A DNA stretch of 64,000 bases from Symbiodinium natans (GCA_905221605.1 CAJNDS010001112.1:1960972-2024971); one strand, 5' to 3'. Counted from the first letter of the stretch, positions 50,324 to 60,865 are shown. The notes: a model not told the origin generated them from the letters alone. A program made the numbers and translations.

Positions 50324-50979
50324 AAGGCTTCTTAGTGTATAGGAAGTTTAGGGGTTTAGGGTTTTGGGGTTTAGGGTTTAGGGTTTAGGGCTTAGGGGTT
50401 TAGGGGTTTAGGGGTTTATAGGGTCCTTTGGCGGGTTTAAGGGGAAAGAAGGTGGCTGTGATTTAGGACCCCTTTGACCCTGGAAGGGAGAGTCGGGTTC
50501 CCGAAAACACCTGGAGCCCAGAGCCTGTTCGACCCCCAACGGGGCAATGCGACAGGAGACGTCCTAAAAGCAGGTCCATGGTCCCTTACTATGGTCCTAT
50601 CTCTTGTGTAAAGGGTTCTGACATATGGCCTAAATCCCAACCCATACTAAAGGCCCTTGCATCTACCCTAAGTGTCCCCTCAACCCTAAAACCCTATGGA
50701 AGCCCTGCTGAACCCTAAGTCACTAAAGGCCCTTGTAACTACCCGAAGTTTCCCTGAAGCCCTGCTGTAGGCCCCTTGTGCGGAAGCGAAAACCAAAAGG
50801 CCGCTTGTAACTACCCAAGATCACCCGATACCCGAAGCCCTAGACCCTAAACCCGACACCCCAAACCTGAAACCCTGAACCCTAAGCCCTAGACCCTAAA
50901 CCCTAAATCCTAAACCCGAAACCCTAAACCCTAAACCCTAAACCCTAAACCTTACTTCTGTTGCTTTGGCATCCCAAAG

Positions 50980-51070
50980 GTTTCGAGCTGGTCTGCGAGC
51001 CTTCGACAGACGGAGTGAAGGGCACCTGGGACCTTCGAATCCTTGCGCTTTTGCGGGGTTGTGGAGGAGA
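50980..51070 (+). CDS. Internal exon, unidentified
   Basis: AAAG then FELVCEPSTDGVKGTWDLRI and LALLRGCGGEG, ending at a telomeric block. Confidence 0.58.
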
Positions 51071-51155
51071 AGGATTTAGGGTTTAGGGTTTAGGGTTTAG
51101 GGTTTAGGCACTTAGGGTTTGTAGGGTTTGTAGGGTTCACAAAGCCCGGCAATGC

Positions 51156-51173
51156 CCCCCCCCCCCCCCCCCG
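51156..51173. repeat. Poly-C run
   Basis: About 18 C between telomeric units of opposite orientation. Confidence 0.9.
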
Positions 51174-51223
51174 AAACCCTAAACCCCAAACCCTAAACCC
51201 AATTGACGTGACAACTCTGGCAG

Positions 51224-51282
51224 GTGAGCGGATCCTTGTCTGTGTGGAGACAGCTGAGGCACTCCCGGTATCCGTCGACCCG
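51224..51282 (+). CDS. Internal or terminal exon, unidentified
   Basis: GGCAG then ERILVCVETAEALPVSVDP. It either splices at GAACCC (51283) or ends at TAA a few codons later. Confidence 0.5.
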
Positions 51283-51725
51283 GAACCCTAAACAGCCCGA
51301 AGTCCTGTTCTTCTTCCTTCGTTTTTCGACTCGTTATAGGGTTTAGGGTTTAGGGTTTGTAGATATCAGAAAAGTTCCAGCTAGTTGTGACATTAGTCAC
51401 CCTAGTCACCCTACTTCTAGGCCATGTGTTAAATGGCGGCTTTGAGGCTTGAAGGGATAGAGGTGCAACTCGGCTTCGCAGAGGGGATTGGGGGTCTTTG
51501 AGTTTTCTTTATCAAGGCTCTAGGCCGTGAACCTCATAAACCCTAACCCTAGGCTCCAAGTATACAAGTAATACCTGCAGTGGGGTCTAGAGTCTGTTAA
51601 GAATAACTACTTTGGGCTATCTGCAGCCTTAGCGTAAAACCCTAAGCCCGAAACCCTAAACCCTCAACCCCTCACCCTCAACCCTCAACAACCAACAAAA
51701 CGCCGAAAATTGCGGCAGCCGCTAG

Positions 51726-51793
51726 GAGGCCGAGTCTTGGCGCGCGCGCCTCAACCGTGAGGCTGCGCGGAAAGGCCCGGTGTGTGTCGTGGG
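51726..51793 (+). CDS. Internal exon, unidentified
   Basis: CTAG then EAESWRARLNREAARKGPVC and VV, followed by GCCCTAAACCC, a possible GC donor formed by a telomeric unit. Confidence 0.5.
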
Positions 51794-51871
51794 GCCCTAA
51801 ACCCTAAACCCTTCAAGGAAGCTCAGGGCCCAAATTCGCACGCGGGCTTCCCTGAATCCGAGTCTGGAGAG

Positions 51872-51985
51872 GTGCCGGCTGGCTCTTCCGTGTGGATGTG
51901 CGGAGCAATGCGAGCGTGGAGAAGTGCTGGGCTGTTGTGGAGGCCATGTCTGAGCATGTCCGCCCTGAACCCGAAAGCCCGAAAA
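51872..51985 (+). CDS. Internal exon, unidentified
   Basis: AGAG then AGWLFRVDVRSNASVEKCWA and VVEAMSEHVRPEPESP. A convincing coding stretch; the right end is uncertain. Confidence 0.58.
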
Positions 51986-52596
51986 ACCCTCTAAGTGGGT
52001 ACCCCAAAGCTCTTGATCCTATGGTGTCTTGCCCAAACCCTGAACCCGAAAGTAGCCGAAAGCTTGCCGAAAATCCGGATGGGGTGGTTGCCAGAGAGAG
52101 AAATTGAGAGAGAGAACCATTCCCTGGCGGTGGAGTATGGTGAGGAGGAGACGAAGCAACTACATTGCTGCTTGGGCTGTTTTTGGTCTTCGTGGCCGCA
52201 TTCTTTTGGCGACTGAGTCTAAAGCTGTACCTTCAGGCCGGCTAGGTCGCTAGGGTGGGCAGCTCTGGCAAGTCTAACCCCTTGACTCCTTCGTCCCCGA
52301 ACCCGACAGGAACATGCTTTGCGGGTCCTTCCCTTTTTATTACTGCCTGAAGTCACTGGGCCACTGGGAGGGGAGGGGTGAAGATCTGTGGAAGATGGGC
52401 TTCTTGTGCGCTTTCACTGGAATTCACACACGTGCTCGTCAGTAGATATCCGTGACTCCCAAACCCTACAAACTAGTAAGTTAACACCCCTAAATATAAG
52501 TCAGAACTCCCCCCCCCCCACCCACCCCTCCCTCCCTCCCAAACAAACAAAAACAAGCAAATGGAGCTCCAGATCACGGATAAAGGATACATATTG

Positions 52597-52702
52597 ACAT
52601 GTTCCCCCTTGTACTAACAGGATTATAGTACCCCCTATCCCTAAACCCTAAACCCTATGATCCCTTTTGAAGGAGCTGTTAGTATAAGGGGGAGCATCCC
52701 AA
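52597..52702. mobile_element. Family C element with telomeric insert
   Basis: ATGTTCCCCCTTGTACTAAC and TTAGTATAAGGGGGAGCATCCCAA arms. Between them CCCTATCCCTAAACCCTAAA then CCCTATGATCCC replaces the normal centre. Confidence 0.88.
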
Positions 52703-52768
52703 GATGCATATAGGCTTCCTGCCCTCAGAACCCAGCACCCTGAACCTTGCACAGCTCCCTCCTTTTCC

Positions 52769-52770
52769 CG

Positions 52771-52805
<35 letters not shown>
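52769..52805. repeat. Poly-C run
   Basis: About 36 C. Confidence 0.92.
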
Positions 52806-52807
<2 letters not shown>

Positions 52808-52825
52808 CAAGTTAATAAATATTGG

Positions 52826-52945
52826 GGAGGAAATATAAGGGGCCTTAACAATGAGAAAAAAGGGGGTTTGGGGGGTTATTCTGGTACAGTTCTATCGGGC
52901 CATAAAAGAAAGAAATTGTATTCGTAATTATTCCGACCTCTCTGG
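52826..52945. repeat. Family N repeat
   Basis: GGAAATATAAGGGGCCTTAA, GGGTTTGGGGGGTTATTCTG and TTATTCCGACCTCTC match 54330-54428 and, in complement, 63868-63952. Confidence 0.6.
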
Positions 52946-53138
52946 TAGTCCGGCAAAACAAATCAACAATCACGGGGGGGATTGGGTAAGTTTTGGGGTA
53001 GGGACTGCCCCTACACCCTAAACTTTTCTAAACCCCTAAACTTAAACATGTTCCCACCTAACTCCCCAGCTCCTCACTCAGAACAGATCCCTAAACCCAA
53101 AATCCTAAACCCCCATAACCCCTAAGCCCTAAAGGTTA

Positions 53139-53196
53139 TCGCACCCTCCATTCTAACCACTATTAAGGACTGTTAGCATCAGGGAGACATCCCAAC
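53139..53196. repeat. Half family C element
   Basis: Only the right arm remains: CTATTAAGGACTGTTAGCAT, GGGAGACATCCCAA. Confidence 0.65.
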
Positions 53197-53284
53197 CCTA
53201 AGCCCTAAACCCGAAACCCTAAACCCCAAAACCCCAAAACCCTAAACCATACAAACCCCCAACCCCACGTGCCACGAGACTCAG

Positions 53285-53350
53285 GCTTTGCCAACCCTGT
53301 GGATTATGCCAGCGGGAAGCCGCCAGCGCCTGGCGATCCAGAAAGGGCTT
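53285..53350 (+). CDS. Internal exon, unidentified
   Basis: CTCAG then FANPVDYASGKPPAPGDPER. High G/C third positions. Confidence 0.5.
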
Positions 53351-53383
53351 ACGGTTTAGGGCTTATAAGCGTAGGGTTTCTAG

Positions 53384-53470
53384 GTTGCTTAAGAACCACC
53401 CCCCAATAAGAAGTAAATCTTCCTTAGTAAGGGTAACGTGTAGGGTGTATTATTGGTTTTTTATGCACCA
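53384..53470. repeat. Family G fragment
   Basis: TTGCTTAAGAACCACCCCCC, AAATCTTCCTTAGTAAGGG; right arm lost. Confidence 0.55.
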
Positions 53471-53736
53471 GAAGGGTTTGCTCGCCTTTTCTTAGTCATA
53501 GTATAGGGTTTAGGTTTTGTTTGGGGGCCTTTCTTACTCTCAGTCGGGGTGTACGGTTTAGTTTTAGGGGGGGCCTTGTCTTCATCTTAGTGAGGGAAAT
53601 TGGAAGCAGGTGCCCAAGATGCAACAAGTGAGAGCTTCGTCGCCTAACGCCCACCCCCACCAGCGCTGGCCTCTGTTCCCACAGTCGCTAAACCCTACCT
53701 ACTTTTAAAGACTTGTACCCTAAACGTCCGAACTTC

Positions 53737-53843
53737 TCAGATCTTCCAAAACCCCTTAATTAACGAATACACCCAAATTCACATTCATAATCCTTAGTAT
53801 CAATCCGGGTATATTCCTTAATTCAGGGGTTTTGGGAGATCTG
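53737..53843. mobile_element. Inverted-repeat element, family E
   Basis: Arms TCAGATCTTCCAAAACCCCT and GGGGTTTTGGGAGATCTGGG with CTTAATTAACG and ATTCCTTAATTCAG inside. Confidence 0.9.
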
Positions 53844-53916
53844 GGTTCCTTGGGAGTTCGCAAGACAAACAGGTTCTCGCAGTCTAGGCGAGTCGTAACC
53901 CAGGTCTTCCTATCAG

Positions 53917-53999
53917 CTCCTCCGTCAAACTCTCACCTTCTTCGACGATGCGGCCTCCCTGGGCACTGAAGTGGCCACCGCGGCGGCAAGGCCGTGAGG
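53917..53999 (+). CDS. C-terminal exon candidate
   Basis: TCAG then LLRQTLTFFDDAASLGTEVA, TAAARP and TGA, followed by poly-G and telomeric units. Possibly the end of the gene containing 53285-53350. Confidence 0.5.
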
Positions 54000-54017
54000 G
54001 GGGGGGGGGGTTAGGGT

Positions 54018-54092
54018 TTCGGGGGGTTTAGGGTTTAGGGTTTAGGGTTTAGGGTTTAGGGTTTTAGGGTTTTAGGGTTTAGGGTTTGGGGC
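54018..54092. repeat. Telomeric TTTAGGG array
   Basis: About ten units with TTTTAGGG variants; a CCCTAAA array follows at 54425-54485. Confidence 0.92.
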
Positions 54093-54329
54093 TTCTTTTT
54101 TTCAAATCGGGCCGAGGACTGTTGTCAGTATCCAGGGCCCAGTCTTCAGGCAAGACGTTTGGGCTGCGGCTAGACTTGTGAGGAAGATATTTAGGGCCAC
54201 ACTACCAGTCTCGCCCCACCCCTCCCGAACCTCCCTAAACCCTGAACCCTCACGCGAGTGGGAAGTGAGGTGCAACTCGGCGACGGCTCGAAAACCCTCA
54301 GCTGCGGGCATTGAAACCCCTAATCCTTA

Positions 54330-54428
54330 CCGTAGGGGGCCTTGATAATTAGAATAGGGCTTTGGGGGGTAAGTATAAAGGAACCATAAGGGAATACCAA
54401 TAGGAATGATTCCGACCCCTATATTTCC
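54330..54428. repeat. Family N repeat
   Basis: CCGTAGGGGGCCTTGATAAT, GGCTTTGGGGGGTAAGTATA, TGATTCCGACCCCTATATTT. Confidence 0.6.
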
Positions 54429-54485
54429 CTAAACCCTAACCCTAAACCCTAAACCCTAAACCCTAAACCCTAAACCCTAAACCAC
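54425..54485. repeat. Telomeric CCCTAAA array
   Basis: About eight units. Confidence 0.94.
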
Positions 54486-55303
54486 CCTTGCTCCAGCGCT
54501 TGCCTCCCTTTGCCTGAAAGCCATGTTGAACACCACACAATGCTCGAAATCCGTTGCTCCAGCTACTTGGAGTCTAGGGTTTAGGGTTCAGGGTTCAGGA
54601 GTTCAGGGTCTAGGGTTTGTAGGTCTAGGCTGCGTCGCTGTCTTTTCTCTGCTGTCGTTGCGCAGTTGCAAGCTTACACAGACCCAGGCAGCAAATGGTC
54701 CCTGCTTTCCTCCGCTTGAAATCTTAAACCACTTCTGACCCAAGTCTTCTGGACAACTCCAACATAGCTAGGGTCTATGATGATTAGATACAGCGGCAAG
54801 GCCCCAGACTTGACGTAAACCCAACGACCACGCTCCACGTAAGTCAGAAATTACCCTACGCCCTGAACGCCAGCAGGCTAAAGCGCCAGTCCATCCTACC
54901 AGCTTTCGTCATTCGGGTGGGCCTGTGCCTGTTTTCTTTCCCCCGGGGGGGGGGGGAGGCCGTGAAGCTTGAAGCCCACAGCAAGGGCCTAGCCCCGAAA
55001 ATGAAACTGCACTTGTTGATGATGTCTTTCGGTTTTAGAGGGCCTTTGGTTTTAAGAAGAAGGGGTTGTTGCGGGTTCCATGTTTTGTGGCGAGAGTTGC
55101 GATTCTGGGGGGGGGGGGGGGGGGGGGGCATCTTTCGAAAAAAATCGGCCTGACTTTAGGTTTTAGGGCCGTTTATAGGGGGGGAGTGGGGAGGTATTCT
55201 TGCCTTAAGCTCCTTGCAGACAAGTTCGGGCCAGGAGTGGGGCGGACTTGCATTTTTCAGCTTCCCAGGGCTTAGCATTCAGGTCGTTAGGGCTTGGTTT
55301 CTT

Positions 55304-55395
55304 GGTAGCCCTGTGGTACCCTTCTCCCTTTTTTTGGGGGGTTCAAGGTCCCTTATAAAGTAACCAACCCAAAAAAGGGCTACTGGGCTACCAAG
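55304..55395. mobile_element. Introner-like element, family F
   Basis: Arms TTGGTAGCCCTGTGGTACCC and GGGCTACTGGGCTACCAAGG, with GGTCCCTTATAAAGTAACC inside. Confidence 0.9.
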
Positions 55396-55687
55396 GTTTG
55401 AGAGAGGTGCAAGTTTGCCAGCTGGGCATGCGCATGCGATCCTGCTCTTTCTCGGTCTCGGCCGTAGCCATATACAGGAGAATACACATGCTCACTTCTC
55501 TAAGATTATGGTGGGTCCCCTTTTTCGGGCATTCGGATTGTATGTGGCAGGATTAGATAAGGGTTCCTGTTACATAAAAAAGAACCCTAAACCATTAAGC
55601 CCTCGGCCCTCTACGGCCCTCGGCCCTCCAGCAAGTATCGGTTGAAAGAAGCAAGAGCAGAAACAAAAACAGACGCATGCGTTAAGC

Positions 55688-55750
55688 TCGGTTTCTGGCC
55701 CCCTTTGTGGCGTTTGACGACCTTGGCCCAATGCCGGTGCCGAACTCAGA
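55688..55750 (+). CDS. Internal exon, unidentified
   Basis: AAG then RFLAPFVAFDDLGPMPVPNS. Followed by a short telomere-like stretch. Confidence 0.48.
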
Positions 55751-55866
55751 GGGTTTTTAGGGTCTACAGAAGTATCTTTGCACAGTTTGACATAGGGTTC
55801 GTTTTTTTTTGTCCAAGGGGTGTGTTCATGGCATTAACCCGAAACCCTAAACCCTACTGCTCTCAG

Positions 55867-55963
55867 GTTTGCAGCTTCGGTGTTTCGGAAACATGGGGTC
55901 GGAGTGATGTCGCCTTACACTGCCCGACCAAGCAGACCCGTACCCAGAAGCCCAACAGCGTGA
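55867..55963 (+). CDS. C-terminal exon, unidentified
   Basis: CTCAG then FAASVFRKHGVGVMSPYTAR, PSRPVPRSPTA and TGA at 55961. Likely the same gene as 55688-55750. Confidence 0.5.
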
Positions 55964-56126
55964 TAAGCCTTCATCATTATACTGCTTGAGTACTAGTCGT
56001 TACCATGTATTTCATGAGTCTGATTAGCATTAAAGATGTCAGGGTCATGTTGCATCTATAGGTGATTTCGGTGACCTGTTGGAAGGCCTTATGCTCCCGA
56101 CCCCAATCCCTCACACGACGACCGAC

Positions 56127-56193
56127 TGCTGAGGCCAAGGTCAAGCGCAAGGAGTTGGCATGTGCCAACCCCGCCTGTCAGTACAAGGCACTG
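56127..56193 (+). CDS. Internal exon with Cys pair
   Basis: Frame AEAKVKRKELACANPACQYK then AL; LACANPAC resembles the start of a small metal-binding site, but one Cys pair is not proof. It is followed at once by a family J element. Confidence 0.5.
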
Positions 56194-56375
56194 GGATCAT
56201 GGGTTGCCCTACTACCCCTCCCTCTATACTACCCCCCCTCCCCTAGTTCCCTCCTTAAATTAAACAACCTTAACTAGGTTCAATTATCCCTAAGTAATAG
56301 CCTTAATCATGGGAGGGGGAACCTAGGGCGGGGAGGTAGTATAGAAGGGGGTAGTAAGGGAACCCATCATGATGG
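56194..56375 (+). mobile_element. Inverted-repeat element, family J
   Basis: Left GGGATCATGGGTTGCCCTAC, CCTCCCTCTATACTACCCCC and right GGGAGGTAGTATAGAAGGGG, GTAGTAAGGGAACCCATCAT are complementary over about 60 bases, with AACCTTAACTAGGTT inside. This long hairpin occurs once in the window. Confidence 0.9.
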
Positions 56376-57064
56376 GAGAACCCTCGACCTAAACCCACCA
56401 AAACTCAAACCGACCCTAAAGGTAAAGGTAGATACACCTTCTTGTAGCTTACAAATTCAGGAAGGGAAAGGGGAATGGCCGGAATGGGCCTGCACCTCCA
56501 AGCCCGAAAATCCCGGCAGGCCCCAAACCTTCCGCAAAGACCCTATACCCGAAGTACTGTATCTGCCCCAACTTTGTTTCTGGGCTGAGTCTTCGCATTT
56601 TGGGATTGGGGGGAGGGGGGGGGGGTAAGGGTTTAGGGAGCTGAGCGTTTGGGGTTTAGGGCCTTCAGTCGTGTTTCGGATTTTTGGAGTTTTTGTTAGG
56701 GCTTTCTCGGTTTTTTTTAGGGGTTTAGGTTTTAGGGTTTAGTCGTTACTCCAAATTCTGGTCCCTTTTTGGGTACCCTAAATATGATGGGCCCGCCTTA
56801 TAGTGGCAACCCCAAAAGGAGACCCTAATTTAGAGAAGTGGCCATGATCTTCAAGATGTTTCTAGGGGGAACTTATGGCCTTTGTTGAGTGGCCTCGTCT
56901 TGCATATTTCACCTTACAGTCTAGAAGGATGGCACAGCGCAGTTTCAGATAGTTCGTAAGATAATTTAGGGTTTAGGGTTTAGGGTTTAGGGTTTAGGCT
57001 AGTATAGGATACAATGGAGAGTAGGCTGGCTCTGTATACTTTACGACATGCACACTGGATTACC

Positions 57065-57178
57065 TTAAGGGTCCATGTACCTCATTATTATATACTTGAG
57101 CCGAAAAGTCCTTATACCGGAAGCGCTTCAGAATCAAGGCCCAAGTAGTCCCTATTTAGGTACATGGACCCTTAGGGT
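57065..57178. mobile_element. Inverted-repeat element, family B
   Basis: Arms TTAAGGGTCCATGTACCTCA and AGGTACATGGACCCTTAGGG; inner TATACTTGAGCC and GGCCCAAGTAGTC. Confidence 0.93.
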
Positions 57179-57410
57179 TACATAGAAGTCAGAATTTGCA
57201 ACCTCAATGTATCTCGATTGAAAGCAGGAACTCCCCTTCCAGACCGAACTCCGTCATGCCGTGGAGGCTACTCCTACCCCAAAATGCCCCTCAACCCTAA
57301 GCCCTAAGCCCTAAACCCCCTGAACCCCAAACCCTAACCCTGAACCCCAAACCCCCTAAGCCCTGGGCCCAACCCTAAACCCTAAGCCCTAAACCCTAAG
57401 CCCTAAACAG

Positions 57411-57480
57411 GCTTCGAAGACCGAAAGCTTTGGCGGCTACTGCTGTAAGCGCCCGACGCTGAGCACTCGCAAGACTGGCA
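57411..57480 (+). CDS. Candidate exon, unidentified
   Basis: CAG then ASKTESFGGYCCKRPTLSTR and KTG, between degenerate telomeric blocks. Confidence 0.38.
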
Positions 57481-57729
57481 CCTCCCCACCCCAACCCACA
57501 CCCCAGCCACCCCAAAAAGCCCCTAGGGTTTAGGGTTTAGGTTTAGGGTTTAGGGTTTAGGGTTTAGGGTAAACCCCCCCAAAACCCCCCCCCTCCCCCC
57601 CCTTCTCCAACCCCAAGCAGCGCCTTCATCTTCACAAAACCCTGTTCAACACACACTAAGCCCTCAACCCCAAAGTCTAGACTCCCAAGAATGCGTGAGA
57701 TTTAAATGCTGAACCCATGGGCCCGCGTG

Positions 57730-57833
57730 TTGGATTTTCCCCTTTATACTGACAGTCCATAATAGGGATTTAAAAATGGGGGTATGATAATCCCTTACTA
57801 AGGAGCTGTTCGTATAAGGGGGAACATGCCAAG
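57730..57833. mobile_element. Inverted-repeat element, family C
   Basis: Arms TTGGATTTTCCCCTTTATAC and CGTATAAGGGGGAACATGCCAA. Confidence 0.88.
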
Positions 57834-57849
57834 GTGTAAGTCATGCTTG

Positions 57850-58124
57850 CGCGGAGGAGGATTTCGTAGAGGTCCTCAAAGCTCATCCTCTGCGTGCCGC
57901 TTTCGATACTCTCCACCCTCTCTCAACTTGGTAGCCCAGTGGTACCCTTTAATTACACTTTTTTGGTTCTGGGTTCCCTTATAAAGTAACCCACCAAAAG
58001 AAGGGTGCCCATATCAGGCTACCTTCTCTCAGGCTGCCATGCGTCCCATGAGTATGGCAACGCCCTCACCCACGGCTTTCGCTGCTCCCGGGATGCAAAA
58101 CGGCCATGGCAGCAGTGTGAGGGT
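57850..58124 (+). CDS. Two exons around a family F introner, low-complexity protein
   Basis: 58027-58120 reads AAMRPMSMATPSPTAFAAPG then MQNGHGSSV. The exon before the element (57850-57929) has three open choices; only LRGGGFRRGPQSSSSACRFR joins in phase through GT-AG. In another + frame it reads EEDFVEVLKAHPLRAAFDTL, and on minus RMSFEDLYEILLRASMTY. The frame of the left exon therefore remains open. Confidence 0.35.
57929..58026 (+). mobile_element. Introner family F
   Basis: Left GGTAGCCCAGTGGTACCCTT, GGTTCCCTTATAAAGTAACC, right ATCAGGCTACCTTCTCTCAG. CTCTCA is duplicated at the two ends (57919 and 58021). Confidence 0.88.
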
Positions 58125-58584
58125 TTAGGGTTTGTAGGGTTTAGGGTTTAGGGTTTATGGGGTTTAGGGTTTAGGGTGAAACGTGTATCGAAGCCCGAAA
58201 AAACTGAAACACCTTGCGCCCCGCAGTGGGTCGGGGATGGTTAATTTAGATAACTGAAAAATGTATATGTATGTAAAGATGTATATTTAGGGTCTAGGGT
58301 GTTTAGGGTTGACAGGAATTAGGTGTTGCAGTGTTCTGGGGGTATGGGGCTATAGGATTTAGGGTTTTCGGGTTCTAGGGTTTCGGTGGCAAGGTATTCA
58401 GCCACTCAACTTGAGCAGAGCATTTGTTACACCTTCCGCATGGCTCTCCACCATAGTTCGGGCTTGTAGGCCTTGAAGAACAGACCTTTGTAGGGTCTAG
58501 GGTTTAGGGTTTAGGGGTGACGTTTTGGGTGCTAGAAGCCCCGTTCACGCCCGAAGGCGAACTAGAAAACTCTGCCCGGTTCAG

Positions 58585-58676
58585 GTGCTGGAGAGCTTGC
58601 GCATTGGAAATTGCCTCGTGCGGCACCGACCCCGCCCACAGATCCCATCAAAAAAGGACGTGCCCTGGCTGCACAC
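58585..58676 (+). CDS. Internal exon, unidentified
   Basis: TTCAG then VLESLRIGNCLVRHRPRPQI and PSKKDVPWLHT. Good codon bias; unidentified. Likely same gene as 58027 and 59345-59561. Confidence 0.5.
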
Positions 58677-58926
58677 CCTAAACCCCTAACTCTAAACCCT
58701 AGACACGTGGGGAGCAGCGGGAAGGTCAATCGGACGGGCTTTTGAAGTGTATACGAATCGAGCTTAAAAAAGCCGAAACCCTAAACCTCAAAGGCCAGCA
58801 AGTCTCCTCTTGCACACTTGGTCGTCTTAGTGGAGGGTTTAAGGTTTAAGGTTTAGGGTTTAGGGGCTTCGTGTGGGTTGGGGCAGCATTGGAAGAAGAC
58901 GAAGCTGCAGAGACTTCTCCAGCCTC

Positions 58927-59210
58927 ACACCCTTAAACCCTTAAAGCCCTCAAAGCCCTTATAAGCCTTTGAAGCGCTTATAAACCCTTAGAAGCCCTTT
59001 GAATCCTTATAAACCCTTGAAACCTTTAGAAGCCCTTTCGACCCTTATCAGCCCTTTGCATCCTTATAAGCCCTCATAAGCCCTGAAGACCCTGAGAAGC
59101 CTTTATAACTACTTATAAACTCTTATGTGCCCTTAGGTCCCCGACCTGAAGAATCTTTCAACCTCAAACGCCCTTTTTCGCCCTCATAAACCCTTAAACC
59201 CTTTCCCCGC
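58927..59210. repeat. Degenerate ACCCTTATAAGCCC repeat
   Basis: About 20 imperfect units of CCCTTATAAG/CCCTTTGAAG, possibly a far-diverged telomere-type array. Confidence 0.8.
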
Positions 59211-59226
59211 CCCACCCCCCCCCCCA

Positions 59227-59292
59227 CCCTAAACCCTAAACCTAAACCCTAAACCCTAAACCCTAAACCCTAAACCCTAAACCCTAAACCCT
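59227..59292. repeat. Telomeric CCCTAAA array
   Basis: About nine units. Confidence 0.94.
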
Positions 59293-59344
59293 GGGAAAAA
59301 AAAAAACTAAACCCGAAGAATATTTCAACCTCAAAAGCCCTGAG

Positions 59345-59561
59345 GTCGTAGAGGAGGAGGCCGCCGTCGACGCCCCCGGCAGGTGGCTTAGGGTTTGGGT
59401 TTTAGGGTTTAGGGTTTTAGAACAGCTACTTCTCCACATCGGATGTCGCGATGTTCTGCCAGGAAGCCGAGTGGGAAGTTCCTGCGGGTGACGCGAAGCC
59501 CGAGGAAGAGAGCGAGGATGAACATCTGTCTGCACGACCCCCCGGATTCCCCCCTGCCTAG
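59345..59561 (+). CDS. Last two exons of an acidic protein, unidentified
   Basis: 59345-59382 reads VVEEEAAVDAPG; a GT-AG intron of 43 nt (59383-59425, mostly telomeric units) joins it in phase to 59426-59561, giving SYFSTSDVAMFCQEAEWEVP, AGDAKPEEESEDEHLSARPP and GFPPA with TAG at 59559. The split Ser codon (AG then C) supports the junction. No family recognised. Confidence 0.68.
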
Positions 59562-59819
59562 CTCCAAAAGGTTCAGAGTCCTCACATTCGTGCAGAGGCT
59601 TGTGATATCTCTTGGTGAATTAGAGGCCCCGGGGCCTTTCAGGGTTCCCACCGACTAAGGTACCCTAAACCCTAAAACCTAAACCCTAAACCGTGGCACG
59701 CTAGAAGTTAGAGGATTACGGCTTTGGAGCAGAGAGGAGAGGTCGTTAGGCACCCCATGTGCTGAACCCTAAACCCGCTTTGATGCTTGAGGCCAAGTTG
59801 AGGATACAGACTTCTAGCA

Positions 59820-59855
59820 TGTTAGGGTTTAGGGTTTAGGGTTTAGGGTTTAGGG
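59820..59855. repeat. Telomeric TTTAGGG array
   Basis: Five units, opposite to the CCCTAAA blocks at 59662 and 59765. Confidence 0.92.
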
Positions 59856-59928
59856 CACGGAATCCTTGCCATAAGGAGCGCCGGAGAACAGTTCTTGAGG
59901 CAACGTTGTCGAAACCATGTTCTTCTAG

Positions 59929-60263
59929 CGTTCTGCCGATCGCCAAGGAGTCTTCCTGCGAGTCAAACAGAGGCGGCCGCGAGGCCGCGGAGAGCCCTAA
60001 ACCCTCAACCCTAAACCCTATAAACCCTGAACCCTGAACCCTAAACCCTAAACCCTAAACCCTAAACCCTAAACCCTAAACCCTAAACCCCAAACCCTAA
60101 ACCCTAAACCCTAAACCCTAAACCCTAAACCCTAAACCCTAAACCCTAAACCCTAAACCCTAAACCCTAAACCCTAAACCCTAAACCCTAAACCCTAAAC
60201 CCTACGCGAGGCCGCGGAGAGCCGCGACATGGGCAGAACCAGGCGACATCAGAGCTCTGACAG
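59929..60263 (+). CDS. Exon interrupted by a telomeric-repeat intron
   Basis: 59929-59983 reads VLPIAKESSCESNRGGRE and 60211-60263 reads AAESRDMGRTRRHQSSD. The GC-AG intron 59984-60210 separates them; removing it gives one open frame with very G/C-rich third positions and a GT donor at 60264. The protein is hydrophilic and unidentified; 60800-60865 (EDSAPEEPNGWNAAFWKTES) may follow it. Confidence 0.62.
59978..60223 (+). mobile_element. Telomeric-repeat intron with 19-bp target duplication
   Basis: CGCGAGGCCGCGGAGAGCC is present perfectly at 59978-59996 and 60205-60223. Between them lie about 29 CCCTAAA-type units and nothing else of note. The duplicated sequence itself supplies the GC donor (after CGCGAG) and the AG acceptor. 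Confidence 0.92.
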
Positions 60264-60499
60264 GTCGGTGGCTTGCTTGCACTGAGGGTACTATCTAAGG
60301 GTTTAGGGTTTCGGGTTTAGGGTTTAGGGTTTAGGGTTTAGGGTTTAGGGCCCCCCTAGTAAGGGCACATATCAAGGGACCATGTAACTACCCTAAGATT
60401 TGCTCAGAGGGCTTGAAACCTTGAAGGCCATGAAACCAGAAACCAACTTTCGTGTAAGCCAGGAGCCAGGAGGATTTCCGGTGCTGGTGTTTCCTTGTA

Positions 60500-60545
60500 C
60501 CCTAAACCCTAAACCCTAAACCCTAAACCCTAAACCCTAAACCCT
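60500..60545. repeat. Telomeric CCCTAAA array
   Basis: Six units; TTTAGGG units of opposite orientation are at 60298-60349. Confidence 0.93.
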
Positions 60546-60799
60546 CAACCTTAAACAGCGTGTATGCAGCCTCAGGTGGGGTGATTGGGGGCGAAGGTAT
60601 TGGCGAGCCTGAACATGGGAGCAGGGTAGTTCCTATGTTACTCCTTGTGCGGGAACCGCGATTTTAAGGGTTAATTGACCATAAACTTAAGATCGTATCC
60701 CCCTATACTACTTCCCAAGCACTCGAAACCCTAAGCTACCCGAACAACATCACTCAGTTCTCCACCTAAACTCCAAACCCTATTTGGATGTATCCGAGG

Positions 60800-60865
60800 A
60801 GGATTCCGCACCAGAGGAGCCCAATGGGTGGAACGCCGCCTTCTGGAAAACGGAGAGTCCCGCTC
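60800..60865 (+). CDS. Internal exon, unidentified
   Basis: CCGAG then EDSAPEEPNGWNAAFWKTES. Good codon bias, acidic and Trp-containing. Confidence 0.48.
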
